Notes: generated from the sequence alone by a model not told the origin. DNA of 64,000 bases from Sophora flavescens (GCA_030762895.1 CM061065.1:62252200-62316199), one strand, 5' to 3'; counted from the first letter of the stretch, positions 47,301 to 57,930 are shown. Made by a program: numbers and translations.

Positions 47301-47516
47301 CAAGTGTTCTACATCACTGATCCTTCTAACAAAAGGTTGTTCGTGGTTCTCCAAGGAAAAAACATGTATAATGGTAGTGATGAAAATCAAGATTCAAATC
47401 TTGATATTCCTGAGACTCCTTCTTTTTCAACAAACATGCCTACTATAATCGAGGAGACACAGGTGGACGATGTACATGCCACTCGTGATGATCATCACGA
47501 AGGGATATTGATATAG
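44323..47516 (+). pseudogene. TNP2-type (TNPD) CACTA transposase, one frameshift
   Basis: The start ATG at 44323 is chosen because MDHSWM is the usual start of CACTA transposases. A transposase-associated domain follows (CCPCVKCLNTGKCT, then HLICEGICLSYTRWIWHG). Near 44700-44715 a one-base shift moves the frame to the main ORF, open to the TAG at 47514-47516. That ORF has a CPNDC/CPNCG zinc ribbon, the TNP2 catalytic core (DGMNPYGNMSS, CTINNFPAYGNLS, CPIC, then HCIDVMHVEKNVCDS), a DUF4218-like region (IHLVREIRLCGPV-like, YPVERYMKILKRYV) and a DUF4216-like region near the C-terminus (YFGYIEDIWVLDY). It would cut and paste the element. The frameshift probably disables it. The sequence AG|GTAGTT directly after the stop looks like a splice donor. 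Confidence 0.9.
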
Positions 47517-47613
47517 GTAGTTTAAACTTAGTATACATTTATTTTTATTTATACTCTGTATTTATTTTTAGTTCTAACCTATGTTAATAAATATATATTT
47601 TTTCTGAACAGGC

Positions 47614-50581
47614 ATGCATATGGATCAGTCGGATGGCCCACAAGCACGGGAGGACACTGTGGGACCTATGAAGGACCCGATCGCGCCTACGCCTGATTCT
47701 AGTGTAAGTTTACATGTTATATACTATCTTTAGTCCTTCTTTTTAATGTAAGTTTATAATGTTACAACCCTCTATTTTATCATTTTTTTGTTCATACAAA
47801 CATCACAGGCTCATAGGAAACGGGGTAGAGGAGCCACGACTTTGAAGAAACTAGAGAAAGCATGGCAAAGCAGACAGAAGCTTGAGGTGTCCTTCGATGC
47901 TAATCTAAATCCCCAGGGAACCCGTGCTAAAGAATTTTAAAAGTGGGTGTTTCTACAAGCGAAGCAGCACGTTAGCATCAACTACAACCACTGGAATGAC
48001 GTTCCACAGAACGTTAAGGATCAGATTTGGGAGGCTATCACGGTATTTTACCTTTACATTCTTTTGATTTACATTATTAGATAATTATACAAGTTATAAT
48101 CCATCCAGTTGTTATGTATTTAATGTGTAGGTAGCTTGGACTGTGCCAAATGACAAGGATCATCATAAGAAATGTATGAAAATGGCATCAAAGCGTTGGA
48201 ATGGGTTCAAGCATGATCTTACCAGGTACTATGTATCCGGGAAGAAGAGGCTTGATAAGATGTTCTCGGATTATCCTTGGATTGATCAGGATACTTGGGA
48301 TATGTTTGCTAGGAGTCGACAGGATGGAGAATTTCAGGTTGGTTGATTTAGTTAATTTTGTATGCTTCTTATAGATCATTTAACTGTATTTAATTATGTG
48401 TTTTTGTTTGAATAGGCTAAGGCAGAGAAGGGTCGGCAGAATCAGGCGAAGAACGTCCACCGCCACACCATGTCTCAGGGTGGGTACGAGACTCGGATCG
48501 AGGAGATGATGGCGGATAGGCTGAGGGTGAAGCAGGAAGAGCACTCTGCTAGGATAGAAAGAGGAGAGGTGCCTGAGGGCACACCATCAAGTCCTCCGTC
48601 GGACATCTACCACGAGGATGTCTGGTTAGCTGGCTGCATGACAAAGACGGGATCTTTTAAAGTTGATGTCACTCGCGAAGTGGCAGATAAGATTGTAAGT
48701 AAATAATTAACTTCATTTCAATTGATATTTGTATAGATATTTTTAACACTTTTAACTTGCACGTTTTTTTATTTGTTCATTGTAGATGGATCTTAAAGCA
48801 CAATCCTCCCAGGGCTCATTCGTCCCTTCTGAATGGCGGGACGTCTTGATGACTGCTCTAGGCAAGAAAGACCATCCTGGTCGGGTTATTGGTGTTCCTG
48901 GGAATGTGACCATCAAAGAATATTATGGCAAGTCTGCTTCACGAAAGCGGGTGGTCGATGAAGTATCAATTTTGGATGACATGACTCAGCAGCTCATCTC
49001 CAACCCTGCTATTACAACGCATCTGATGCAAAGCTTACTATCCAACCCAGAATTCAAGCAGGCGCTTGCTAGAGAGCTTTCGTCCGTCGGTTCATCCCAG
49101 GACACCGCAGGGCATGCCAACCCTTCACATGTGAGCACAAAAGAGAGTTATAGTAGGACACATGTGAAGGACGATGAGTTGGCAGCTAGGGAGCGGGAGT
49201 TGGAAGTCCAACGCCATGAGCTTGAGTTGGAAATGAAAAGGCGTGAGTTTGAGTTGGACTTCAAACGACGTGAGCTCGAAATGTTAACAAATGTATGTAT
49301 TCATTATTAATGTCCAAATTAGTCAAATAATTACTTTTGTTTTTTTTAATTATCAACAACTTATCTATTTTATTTTTTCTAAATTGAAGGCCAAGTCGAT
49401 GTCGGTGCCGCTGTCACCTGTCACTCGTTTGTTCTCACTTGGTGAGGATTAGGCGTTTGATATTTTTGAATGTCCGTTGGAGCACGATGGATGGGTGGCA
49501 CACCCAAATCAACAGAGGATATTTTCCTTCTGTGGTGAAGATCTCGGGCACGCCTGCAGAGATAACGTCTGGATGGCCAGCACGGTTTTGAGTCTCTGGT
49601 GCACGTAAGTTATTTTTAATTTTATAACTTATTTATTTTTGGTATTTTTCCATTTAATAATTAATTTTAATTTCAATATACATATTATGTAATTAACATC
49701 CACACCTTTTTATATCTTAGGTATCTCCATCGTCTTCAGTTTGATAAGGGTGTTGCATCAGTTTACGGCTTTTTAGATCCGTCAATCCTTGTGCCCCAAT
49801 TCTTTGATGGCGATGCATTTAGTAAATACATAGGGAACTTGTTGGGAGACAATCGGAAAGAATTATATCTGGCTCCCTACTGTATGAATAACCATTGGCA
49901 GTTGTTCGTACTTCACCCGTCTAGGCATACTGTCATATTCTTATACTCTCTCCACCAAAACCCGCCACAGGAGGTGGTGGAAGCTGTAAATACATAAGTA
50001 ACTAATCTTAAATTTAATTTAAGTTTTAATATCAGTTGTTTTTAGTTTATTACACACATGATATATGAATTTGTTAATTGACATGATTATTTGTTTATGA
50101 TAGCGCGCTGAAGGCGAGTAGCATAAGTTGCGCCAACGGGAGAAGTATGACTTCTAAGGCTAAAGCAAATCCCGAATGGACCATCCTCAAGGTTTGGTAG
50201 TTTATTTATCAAATAATTGATATTATAATTACTAATTTATATGTATATTTAACTGATATTGAAATTAATTTTGTTTGTAGTCTCGATTTCAACATGACGG
50301 GTGGTCGTGCGGCTATTATGTGATGCTTCATATGCTGAACATAGTATTCGCATTTATTACGGGTGGATGGAGGAAGGTAATATTTAAACAACTTGTTAAA
50401 TTATATATTATAGTTTTCGTGATGACTTGCATTAATGTTATTGTTATTATTTGAACGTGGGTAGGCATTTAACGACCAATCGCCTCTTCAAAAAGATGAG
50501 TTTAGAGACTTGAGGATGCGCTTAGCAGAATTCTTCTTCAAGTATGCGGTTGAAAAAGGAATTGACAAGATACCTCCATAA
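47614..50581 (+). pseudogene. Second CACTA-1 gene: plant transposase (Ptta/En/Spm) region fused to a Ulp1-like protease domain
   Basis: Likely exons are 47614-47703, 47809-48042, 48131-48337, 48416-48694, 48786-49292, 49390-49604, 49721-~49986, 50104-50191, 50281-50376 and 50464-50581, with GT-AG borders. The first part has the En/Spm-associated WNDVPQNVKDQIW and KRWNGFKHDL segments, then GGYETRIEEMM. A coiled coil lies near 49180-49290. The last exons resemble a C48/Ulp1 SUMO protease: NNHWQLFVLHP (His) and FQHDGWSCGYYVM (Gln and Cys). The catalytic Asp region reads FLYSLH in place of the usual LDSL. In-frame stops occur at 47938 (TAA) and 49450 (TAG). TNPA-type proteins bind the subterminal repeats; a Ulp1 fusion is known in some plant transposons. 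This copy is dead. Confidence 0.75.
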
Positions 50582-50659
50582 TACTTAGATGAATAGTTTT
50601 TTTGTTAGACTTTAGAAACTAATTAATAACATGTATATATATACACTACTAGAAAACTT

Positions 50660-50945
50660 GAATTTTCGGACGGAATTTTTGGACGGAAATGTTTCCGTCT
50701 GAAATTTTCCGAAAATTTCTGACGGATTTCAGACGGATTGTGTTATTTTTTATATTTTCCTTGATCCATCCGAAATCCGTCCGAAATTTCGGACGGATTG
50801 TGTTATTTTTTATATTTTCCTTGATCTGTCTGAAATCCGTCCGAAAATTTCGGACGGATTTCAGACGGATTGTGTTATTTTTTATATTTTCCTTGTTCCG
50901 TCTGAAATCCGTCCGAAAATTTCGGACGGATTTCAGACGGATTGT
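50660..50945. repeat. Left subterminal repeats of CACTA-2
   Basis: Three to four copies of a ~75-bp unit occur, each made of TCCGTCCGAAATTTCGGACGGA-like palindromes and the spacer TTGTGTTATTTTTTATATT. The right subterminal region (55196-55541) carries the same GTCCGAAA core in about a dozen copies. Confidence 0.85.
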
Positions 50946-51419
50946 GAAATCAATCCCTATTAAAGCAATCCGTACCGGTTTAGTTTGTGTAATTAAATTA
51001 CTCTCTTCAAATTATTTTATTGGGTGCGTTAGCACTTATTTCAGTGAATGCACGCTTACTAGACAATAATTTACGTTATTATCACTATTATTACCAGTAC
51101 AGAAAAATATTTTAAATAATATGATTAAGAGAGGAGCATTTTCATATTTTCATTCTATTTAATTCCAGAGTTGAAAATAAACTGGTTTGACATTTATCGG
51201 AGATTAAATTTTGGACCGAGTATTTTCTTAGTTGATCAATCCAACTATCAATCTTTACTTTATTTCAAATTTTGAAACTATATATTTATCACCCTTTATT
51301 TGTAGATTCAAAAACTAAAAACATGTATATTTTTAGACTCAATATTTTATCACTTAGTTTTTTTTACTTATCCACTAAACAAAGGATAATAAAACCTTCC
51401 ATTCCTCTATTTTTTTGGT

Positions 51420-52060
51420 CAGTCACGATACCCCCCTCTCACACTCTTTTCTTTCATTTTGCTGCTACCTTCTTCCTCTCAAACTTCATCTTTCTCCTTC
51501 CTCTCTCAAATCCGGTGCAGACCCTATACCAGCCACCGGATCCGCACACAGCCACCAGCCCAGCTTTGACCGCCGCTCGTCCGCTCGTCGCCACTGCTGG
51601 AGCCGCTCAACTGCGCCTGGTGAGAAAGGTAAGACGACGCGACTACGTATGTCTTGGTCGTTCTCTGTTGCTAGACGCCGATTCGCCACCACGGGACTTC
51701 ATGTTCGACCACTGCGTGTAGGAGAAGATGAAACCGAGTTCCGATCTAGTGAGCTCCTTATTCTGGGTTATCATTTCCGTCGCAAATGGAGCTCCATCGC
51801 CGCCCTCCGCCGCTGGTAAGGGTGGTTTCCACCTTCTTCAATTTCTATTCCTTCTTCCTTGATCTTACTCTATCTCTCTTGTTGGAACAGAACCACCACG
51901 AACTGCCACTGGCCGCCACGTCGCTGCCGTCCGCCGCCACGTCGGAGGTCTCAACAGCCACCACAACTTCTTCTTCCTTGGGTGAGTCAAAACCCTCTCT
52001 TGTGTCTCAGATTCAAAACCCCCAAATTGATTTTGAAACCCTAACCCTTTGATTTCAAAT
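51420..52060 (+). other. GC-rich, exon-like segment in CACTA-2
   Basis: CT-rich leader-like sequence is followed by codon-like GC-rich DNA (Ala/Thr/Ser-rich in frame) and possible donors such as TTGGGTGAGT near 51980. It has the look of a captured plant gene 5' end or an element promoter and leader. No protein is recognised, and the two overlapping ORFs here are not convincing. Confidence 0.4.
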
Positions 52061-52109
52061 TTTTAATCTTAAAATTTAACTTTGTTTTATGAAATTGGGA
52101 CTGTGAATT

Positions 52110-54000
52110 AGTGTTTCCCTAAACCAATTTCACTATTCTTTAGTTAAAATGAGTTTTCCCCAAATTGTATTTAGGAGCCCTAAACCCCAATTTGATTTTA
52201 TTTGAAGTTGGTTATGTTTTTGTGAAATTAATTATGATTTAGTGCAATTAGGACTCTTAATTGATGATTCCCAAGTTCTCTTTCATGATCCTTTAATCAA
52301 AACAAAGTTTCCTCAAAGGGTATTGTGAAGCGTAAGCTCCAAACATGATTTTCTTTGAAAATAACCTTGTTTGGTAATAAGATTAAGTGTTTAGATCAAA
52401 TTAGAATGTGTGTTTGGTCATGTGTAATTGATTTCTTGATTTCTGGTTGTTGCGCGTTGTTGGATTCCCTCTCTGAGACGTTTGACACGGCTATGCTTGC
52501 TTGATGGAGTAGATAATTACACTCTTGGAGCTAACGTGAGCATTAAGACGAGGATCCTTTACTTGTCTTCAAAGGTAAGGGGAGCTTACCTGAGGGATTT
52601 TCTCAATAACTATTCGCTTTTAGTGTGGTTTATATGATTTATATGTGGTTGTGGTTATTTGTTTATGTTGTTTACGTTGTGTTGTTTATGTGTATCGGTG
52701 ATTGATCTGTGTATCGCTGCGTCCCTGCAGTGTTTGACCGAGCTCCGCCGTGCGGGAAACGTGCTCCACCGCGGTATTTCCCTAAACCAATTTTGTCATT
52801 CTTTAGTTATATTGAGTTTTCCCCAAATTGATTTGTGAACCCTAAACCCCAATTTGATTTTAATTGAATTTGGTTCTGTTTTTGTGAAATTAATTATGAT
52901 TTAGTGCAATTAGGACTCTTAATTGATGATTCCTAAGTTCATTTTCATGATCCTTTAATCAAAATAAAGTTTCCTCAAAGGGTATTGTGAAGCTTAAGCT
53001 CCAAACATGATTTTATTTGAAAATGACGTTGTTTGGTAATAAGATTAAGTGTTTAGATCAAATTAGAATGTGTGTTTGGTCATGCGTAATTGATTTCTTG
53101 ATTTCTTGATTTCTGATTGTTGTGCATTGTTTGATTCCCTCTCTGAGACGTTTGACACGGCTATGCTTGCTTGATGGAGTAGATAATTACACTCTTGGAG
53201 CTAACGTGAGCATTAAGACGAGGATCCTTTACTTGTCTTCAAAGGCAAGGGGAGCTTACCTAAGGGATTTTCTCAATAACTATTCGCTTTTATTGTGGTT
53301 TATATGATTTATATGTGGTTGTGGTTATTTGTTTATGTTGTTTACGTTGTGTTGTTTATCTGTGTATCGGTGATTGATCTGTGTATCGCCGCATCCCTGC
53401 TGTGTTTGACCGAGCTCCGCCGTGCGGGAAACGTGCTCCACCGCGGTATTTCCCTAAAACAATTTTGTCATTCTTTAGTTATATTGAGTTTTCCCCAAAT
53501 TGATTTGTGAACCCTAAACCCCAATTTGATTTTAATTGAATTTGGTTCTGTTTTTGTGAAATTAATTATGATTTAGTGCAATTAGGACTCTTAATTGATG
53601 ATTCCTAAGTTCATTTTCATGATCCTTTAATCAAAACAAAGTTTCCTCAAAGGGTATTGTGAAGCTTAAGCTCCAAACATGATTTTATTTGAAAATGACG
53701 TTGTTTGGTAATAAGATTAAGTGTTTAGATCAAATTAGAATGTGTGTTTGGTCATGCGTAATTGATTTCTTGATTTCTTGATTTATGATTGTTGCGCGTT
53801 GTTTGATTCCCTCTCTGAGACGTTTGACACGGCTATGCTTGCTTGATGGAGTAGATAATTACACTCTTGGAGCTAACGTGAGCATTAAGACGAGGATCCT
53901 TTACTTGTCTTCAAAGGTAAGGGGGGCTTGCCTAGGGATATTCAATAACTATATGCATGTGTGTATGTGTGTAATTGAGTGTTGTGAATATTATTGTGAT
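52110..54000 (+). repeat. Triplication of a ~670-bp unit inside CACTA-2
   Basis: Three units are spaced 670 and 672 bp apart, as judged from ACGTTTGACACGGCTATGC at 52478, 53148 and 53820. Each holds an intron-like AT-rich part (beginning TTTCCCTAAA) and an exon-like part ending TTGTCTTCAAAG, followed by GTAAGG or GCAAGG. The third unit is truncated near 53940. Units two and three are more alike than either is to unit one. Confidence 0.88.
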
Positions 54001-54509
54001 ATTGAGCCAATAATTGAATAAAAATCCTAATTCTTCTTTGTTTATTTTCAATTGCATGTAATGAGTGTTGCAATAACTCATGGACTGATGCAAGATCTAG
54101 GAAAACATATGTCCTGTTTGATGGGTGGATGGGTGGAGTTTCCAAGTTTCTTCTTTCATTTTGTTTGCTAATTGCTATTCTATGCAGAGAGAGAAAGTGA
54201 GAATGAGTTAGAGAGAGAGATAGGAATAAGAAAAACAAAGGAGGGTTATTGAAGTTTGAAGATAGGTGCTGCAAAAAAATAAAATAAAACAAAAGGAAAG
54301 GGATATAAATGAAATGAAAATGGGATGATGTTTCTCTGCTAATGCTGTACATGTAGCAGTTTTTGGCTGGTTGCAACCTCCTTATTTTTAGGCTTTACTG
54401 TTTCACTTTATTTTGCTTTTAGTTTTTGGCATCTAGCTTTTAGTTCTTTATTTTGATTTTAGTTTTTAGTTCTTGATATCTGATTTCTGTTGAATGTTCA
54501 TTTGCGCAG

Positions 54510-54593
54510 ATTGAAAAGCCCTTGCAAAGACATGGAGGCAGGCTTGAGCACAATAAGACTTATTGTGGTTCATGTTTGCACCTGAAAAGTTAA
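54510..54593 (+). pseudogene. Captured exon resembling plant ERGIC-3/ERV46-type ER vesicle protein
   Basis: After a good acceptor (TTTGCGCAG) the frame reads IEKPLQRHGGRLEHNKTYCG and continues SCLHLKS to a stop. The first 22 or so residues match, from memory, the conserved luminal segment of plant ERGIC-3/ERV46-like COPII cargo receptors, where LEHNETYCGSC continues into the rest of the luminal domain. Here the similarity ends after GSC and a TAA follows at 54591-54593. No other exon of that gene is recognised nearby. It is read as a transduplicated gene fragment carried by CACTA-2, with no function of its own. Confidence 0.65.
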
Positions 54594-54929
54594 AGGACCA
54601 TATAGATGTTTAAATACAGTTTTTGAGATTTCATCCTTCTTTGATCAATTGTGTTTCTAAACCCCAATTTTTGACTTCCATTAAGTGTTTAAATACAGTT
54701 TTTGAGATGTTGTTCCTGATCCTCTTTTATATATAGGTCCGCATTGGGAAATACAATGGGATTTATATACTATTGTTTGTACTTGTTAGCCGTCCATCGT
54801 CTGTAGCTTGTTCTAAGGCTAAGTTGATGTTTGATGCTAAAGCATAATAGTAGTATATTTTTCAAAAATGTTTGATGTTTGATGATTCTTATCCCCTTTG
54901 GACATAGGGTTTTTCAAAAACCATCCATA

Positions 54930-55195
54930 GAATGCGCGTCACGGTTGTGATGGGCATCACGGCCTGGCCGTGATGGGCATCACGATCCATAGAATGCGCG
55001 TCACGGCCGTGATGGGCATCACGACCTGGCCATGATAGCTTCAACCTTGAACGTTGCTTCACTAAATGGTCTGTCATGGCCATGATAGGTGTCACGGCCT
55101 GGCCGTGATAGGTATCACGGCCTGGCCGTGACAGATTCTACCTAGAAGGGGTCTGGCTCAATTGACATGTCACGGCCGTGACAGATTCTGACTTT
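54930..55195. repeat. CACGGCCGTGA / GGCCTGGCCGTGATGGGCATCACG palindrome array
   Basis: About ten short units built from the palindrome TCACGGCCGTGA and the related CACGGCCTGGCCGTGA occur over 265 bp. The unit spacing is irregular (about 18-45 bp). The array is CpG-rich in an AT-rich element and can fold into many hairpins. Confidence 0.8.
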
Positions 55196-55538
55196 TCATT
55201 CTTCCGTGGGAAATCCGTTCCAAATCCGTCGGAAAACAAAAATAAATATGTCCGAAATCCGTCCGAACAATAACCAACAAAATCACAACATCCGTCCCAA
55301 ATCCGTTGAAAAACAAAAATAAATATGTCTGAAATCCGTCCGAACAATAACCAAAATCCGAATTTCCACGTTGTCCATATTCCGTCCGCAATTCGTCCGT
55401 AAATATTTTCGGACAGAATTTGGGACGGATTTTATAATTTCCCACGAGGCTTTTTCAGACGGGTGCCATTCCGTCCGAAATGAATTATCCATCCGAAATC
55501 CGTCCGAAATTCTGTCCGAAAAAGATGGATTTCTAGTA

Positions 55539-55541
<3 letters not shown>
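55196..55541. repeat. Right subterminal repeats of CACTA-2
   Basis: Multiple AAATCCGTCCGAA motifs occur in both orientations, ending at the terminal TTTCTAGTAGTG. They mirror the left subterminal array. Confidence 0.85.

Positions 55542-55612
<71 letters not shown>
55542..55612. repeat. (AT)n microsatellite
   Basis: This is an uninterrupted AT run beginning inside the ATA duplication of CACTA-2. It may have grown from an AT-rich target site. Confidence 0.95.
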
Positions 55613-55617
<5 letters not shown>

Positions 55618-55734
55618 GAAATTTAAGGGTTGTGTTTGCAATTCTGTAATATGTGTGATATTCTGTGTAACTGGGATATTTACTTAATGCAGAATAGCTG
55701 AGGGGAGTGATATTTTAAAACTGAATTTAAAAAA

Positions 55735-56050
55735 AAAATCTATTAACGTCAGTTGTATCAAATAACTGACGTTAATAGTATTTTATAAAATATACAGTAC
55801 ACTATTAACGTCAATTGTATTAGGAAACTGACGTTAAAAATAAAACCTTTAACGTCAGTTCTTTAACACAACTGACGTTAGGTTGAATAACATTAACGTC
55901 GGTTTTTTTAAAGAACTGACGTTAATAGTTTTATATTTAACGTCAGTTGTTTAAACAACTGACGTTAAATATTAACTACTAACGTCAGCTGTATTTACGT
56001 CGGATAATATTCTGATGTATAAAATCAATTTTAACTGATGTAAAAACCAC
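55735..56050. repeat. Right subterminal repeats of CACTA-1
   Basis: At least six palindromic units of the form TTAACGTCAGTTNTT-N-AACTGACGTTAA occur in 315 bp. They match the motif family of the left end (41455-43595). Confidence 0.88.
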
Positions 56051-56064
56051 ATATTGCACTAGGG

Positions 56065-56280
56065 TGAAGATCAAGGCTGAACAGGTTGAACTTAATGCTA
56101 GTGAAGTTGTTCGACAAGCTATTCGTCCTCAAGTAGCTGGACGATCGACCCTCGTACAACTGGTTCAAAGTTCCCATCCGGAGGAATTGTCATCAGGGAG
56201 GAGCCTAAGAAAAAGAGACTGAGAAAGATGATACTTCCTACAACCAGTGAAGGAGAGGATGTAGAGGATATGTAATAATT
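56065..56280 (+). pseudogene. Debris G, right arm: continuation of the env-like ORF beyond CACTA-1
   Basis: The frame directly after the TGA duplication continues the Lys/Glu-rich helix interrupted at 41427. It aligns with the element C env-like segment near 8100 (KIKEEMIEDNNAEV in C). It proceeds through a basic KKKRLRK-like patch and an acidic Glu-rich end near 56275, then decays into a (TTA)n repeat. Confidence 0.65.
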
Positions 56281-56304
56281 GGGAAGACTCTGATGGCAAT
56301 GTCC

Positions 56305-56348
<44 letters not shown>
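56305..56348. repeat. (TTA)n microsatellite
   Basis: About 14 uninterrupted TTA units directly after debris G. Confidence 0.95.
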
Positions 56349-56511
56349 GATATACTTAAATCCTTATTATTTGTTCCATAATTATTTTCCCACTTGTATT
56401 ATCTATAGTTAAAAGCATCGAATTCATTAATAAATAACCGTAGTCCAATGCATGTTCGGTACCTAGATTTACCATTTTATTTTAGAAATAGCATTTAGCA
56501 TAGTATAAATC

Positions 56512-57339
56512 GCTGGTTTAATGAAGTGTTTGGTGCTTGCAAATAAGTTGTATTTTGGTTTTAGTCCATGCAAAAAAAAAAATTGCTACATTATGGTCAT
56601 TATACATTTTAAACTTTGGAAATGGTTCTTGCCGTCAGTGAATCACTGTTAACTGATGATGTGATTGATGATGTGCCACATCATCAGTGCCATGTGTGCA
56701 GCATTTTATTTTTTAATTCCATGTGGATAAATAGATATTATTTTATTATTTTAAAAATTATAATTATTATTTTAAATCCACATAGATTAATTAAATATTA
56801 TTTAATTATTTTAATAAAATAATATTGTATTCAAAATATTGAATTTTTTAAAATTATTATTATTCAATTATTATTTTTAATAATAATGTATTGATATTAT
56901 TTTAAATAATAATGATAATAATATTAATTTAAATGTAATAGTATCATTACACTCAATTTAATAATAATAATACATTAAAACAATAATGTAACAATAATTT
57001 AAAAAATACAATATTTTAAATATAATTATTATTTATTAAAAATATTTAAATAATATTTAAATTAATCTATGTAGATTTAAAATAATACTTTTAATTTTTT
57101 TTAAAAAGATAAAGTAATATTTATTTATCCATGTGAAATTTTAAAAAATGCACAAGTAGCTCCGATGACATGCCACACTATGAACTACACTACATCATCA
57201 GTTAACGATGATCCACTAACTACAAAAATTATTTACAAAGTTTTAAAACGTATAAGGACATCATAAGAAAAAAAAATTGCAAAGGCTAAAACCAAAATGC
57301 GCCCTATATTTATAGGGATCGAAAAATTCATTAACCCCT
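56512..57339. mobile_element. Foldback MITE-like element, about 830 bp
   Basis: The two halves are imperfect inverted copies of each other over about 300 bp. The left outer arm reads GTATTTTGGTTTTAGTCC near 56550, and the right arm read in reverse is GCATTTTGGTTTTAGCC. The outer arms reach GGTTTAATGAA at the left and TTCATTAACCCC at the right. The centre is almost pure AT. No ORF. The target duplication was not resolved. Confidence 0.75.
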
Positions 57340-57749
57340 AAATTATTCCATAAAAGTTGTAATAAGCAGTTAAGTGCTCTTTAATTATTTAAGTACTTAA
57401 ATGCATAGAGATAACACGTCCGGTCTTGATGTTTTTAATATGGCACAAAATTTGTGAGTTTGAGATGGCCATATCCATCATATATAGGCTGTTGGAAATT
57501 GCTATGGAGTATTATTAATACTGAATGAGATGTTCAGTACCAGCTAATCAAACATAACAATGTTAGCAACACATTCTCTAACGAAAATGGATTCCCTGTT
57601 GTTATTGTGTGATGCAGTTATCATCTCAGCAGAATGTTTTGTGATGTATTTTAAGGCATATTTGAATGTGAGCCATCCAATTTAAATCCAAGGGCCGAAA
57701 TAGCTTACTGCGTGCAATTGCGTGACTCTACCACCGTAAGGAATCTGGG

Positions 57750-57930
57750 TTCCTCTCTAACACACTCCCTCCTGTTGGTTAAAATTCATGTGGATCTCAC
57801 TATTTTAGAAATGGGTCACATTAATTTATGTGGGTCCCACTTGAATTTTGTAGGACCCACGTGAATTTCAACTAATATGATGGAATGTGTTAGGAAAGAA
57901 TATATTAGAGAGTGTCTTACTAGTATTCCT
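57750..57930. mobile_element. Small hairpin MITE, about 180 bp
   Basis: The left arm AACACACTCCCTCCTGTTGG pairs with the right arm, which reads AACACATTCCATCATATTAG in reverse. The pairing continues through AAAATTCATGTGG against GAAATTCACGTGG. The centre is GTGGGTCCCAC. No coding content. Confidence 0.7.

Larger units (their letters stand above)
50644..55541. mobile_element. CACTA-2: non-autonomous CACTA element nested in CACTA-1
   Basis: The termini are CACTACTAGAAAACTTG on the left and, read on the minus strand, CACTACTAGAAATCCATC on the right. They are flanked by ATA at 50641-50643 and 55542-55544. The subterminal regions are full of TCCGTCCGAAA / TTTCGGACGGA palindromes. The 4.9-kb body has no transposase. 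Instead it carries a GC-rich leader-like segment, a ~670-bp triplication, a captured exon and a GC-rich palindrome array. It belongs to a different CACTA family from CACTA-1. Confidence 0.9.
41428..56064 (+). mobile_element. CACTA-1: En/Spm-type DNA transposon with transposase and Ulp1-containing second gene
   Basis: The left end is CACTAGTGGAAATAATG and the right end, on the minus strand, is CCCTAGTGCAATATGTG, an imperfect CACTA terminus. The target duplication is TGA at 41425-41427 and 56065-56067. Both ends have dense palindromic AACGTCAGTT/AACTGACGTT subterminal repeats. Inside are a TNP2 transposase and a second multi-exon gene on the + strand. CACTA-2 is nested at 50644-55541. The interrupted env-like ORF continues in frame after removal of the element and one TGA, which confirms the borders. 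Confidence 0.93.

Noticed and set aside
50689..51069. 126-codon ORF with FRRIVLFFIFSL repeats
   Set aside because: It is the translation of the CACTA-2 subterminal palindromes, not a membrane protein gene.
51272..52052. Candidate protein genes in the GC-rich segment of CACTA-2
   Set aside because: Three overlapping frames are open because of GC content. No recognisable domain, and frames conflict. Kept only as an exon-like segment.
53122..54021. Repeated ORFs beginning near the triplicated exon-like block
   Set aside because: The shared peptide matches no family I recognise and arises from the triplication. The frame and start are not supported.
54889..55641. Several overlapping ORFs of 60-90 codons on both strands
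   Set aside because: They run through the GC palindrome array, the subterminal repeats or the AT microsatellite and have no coding character.
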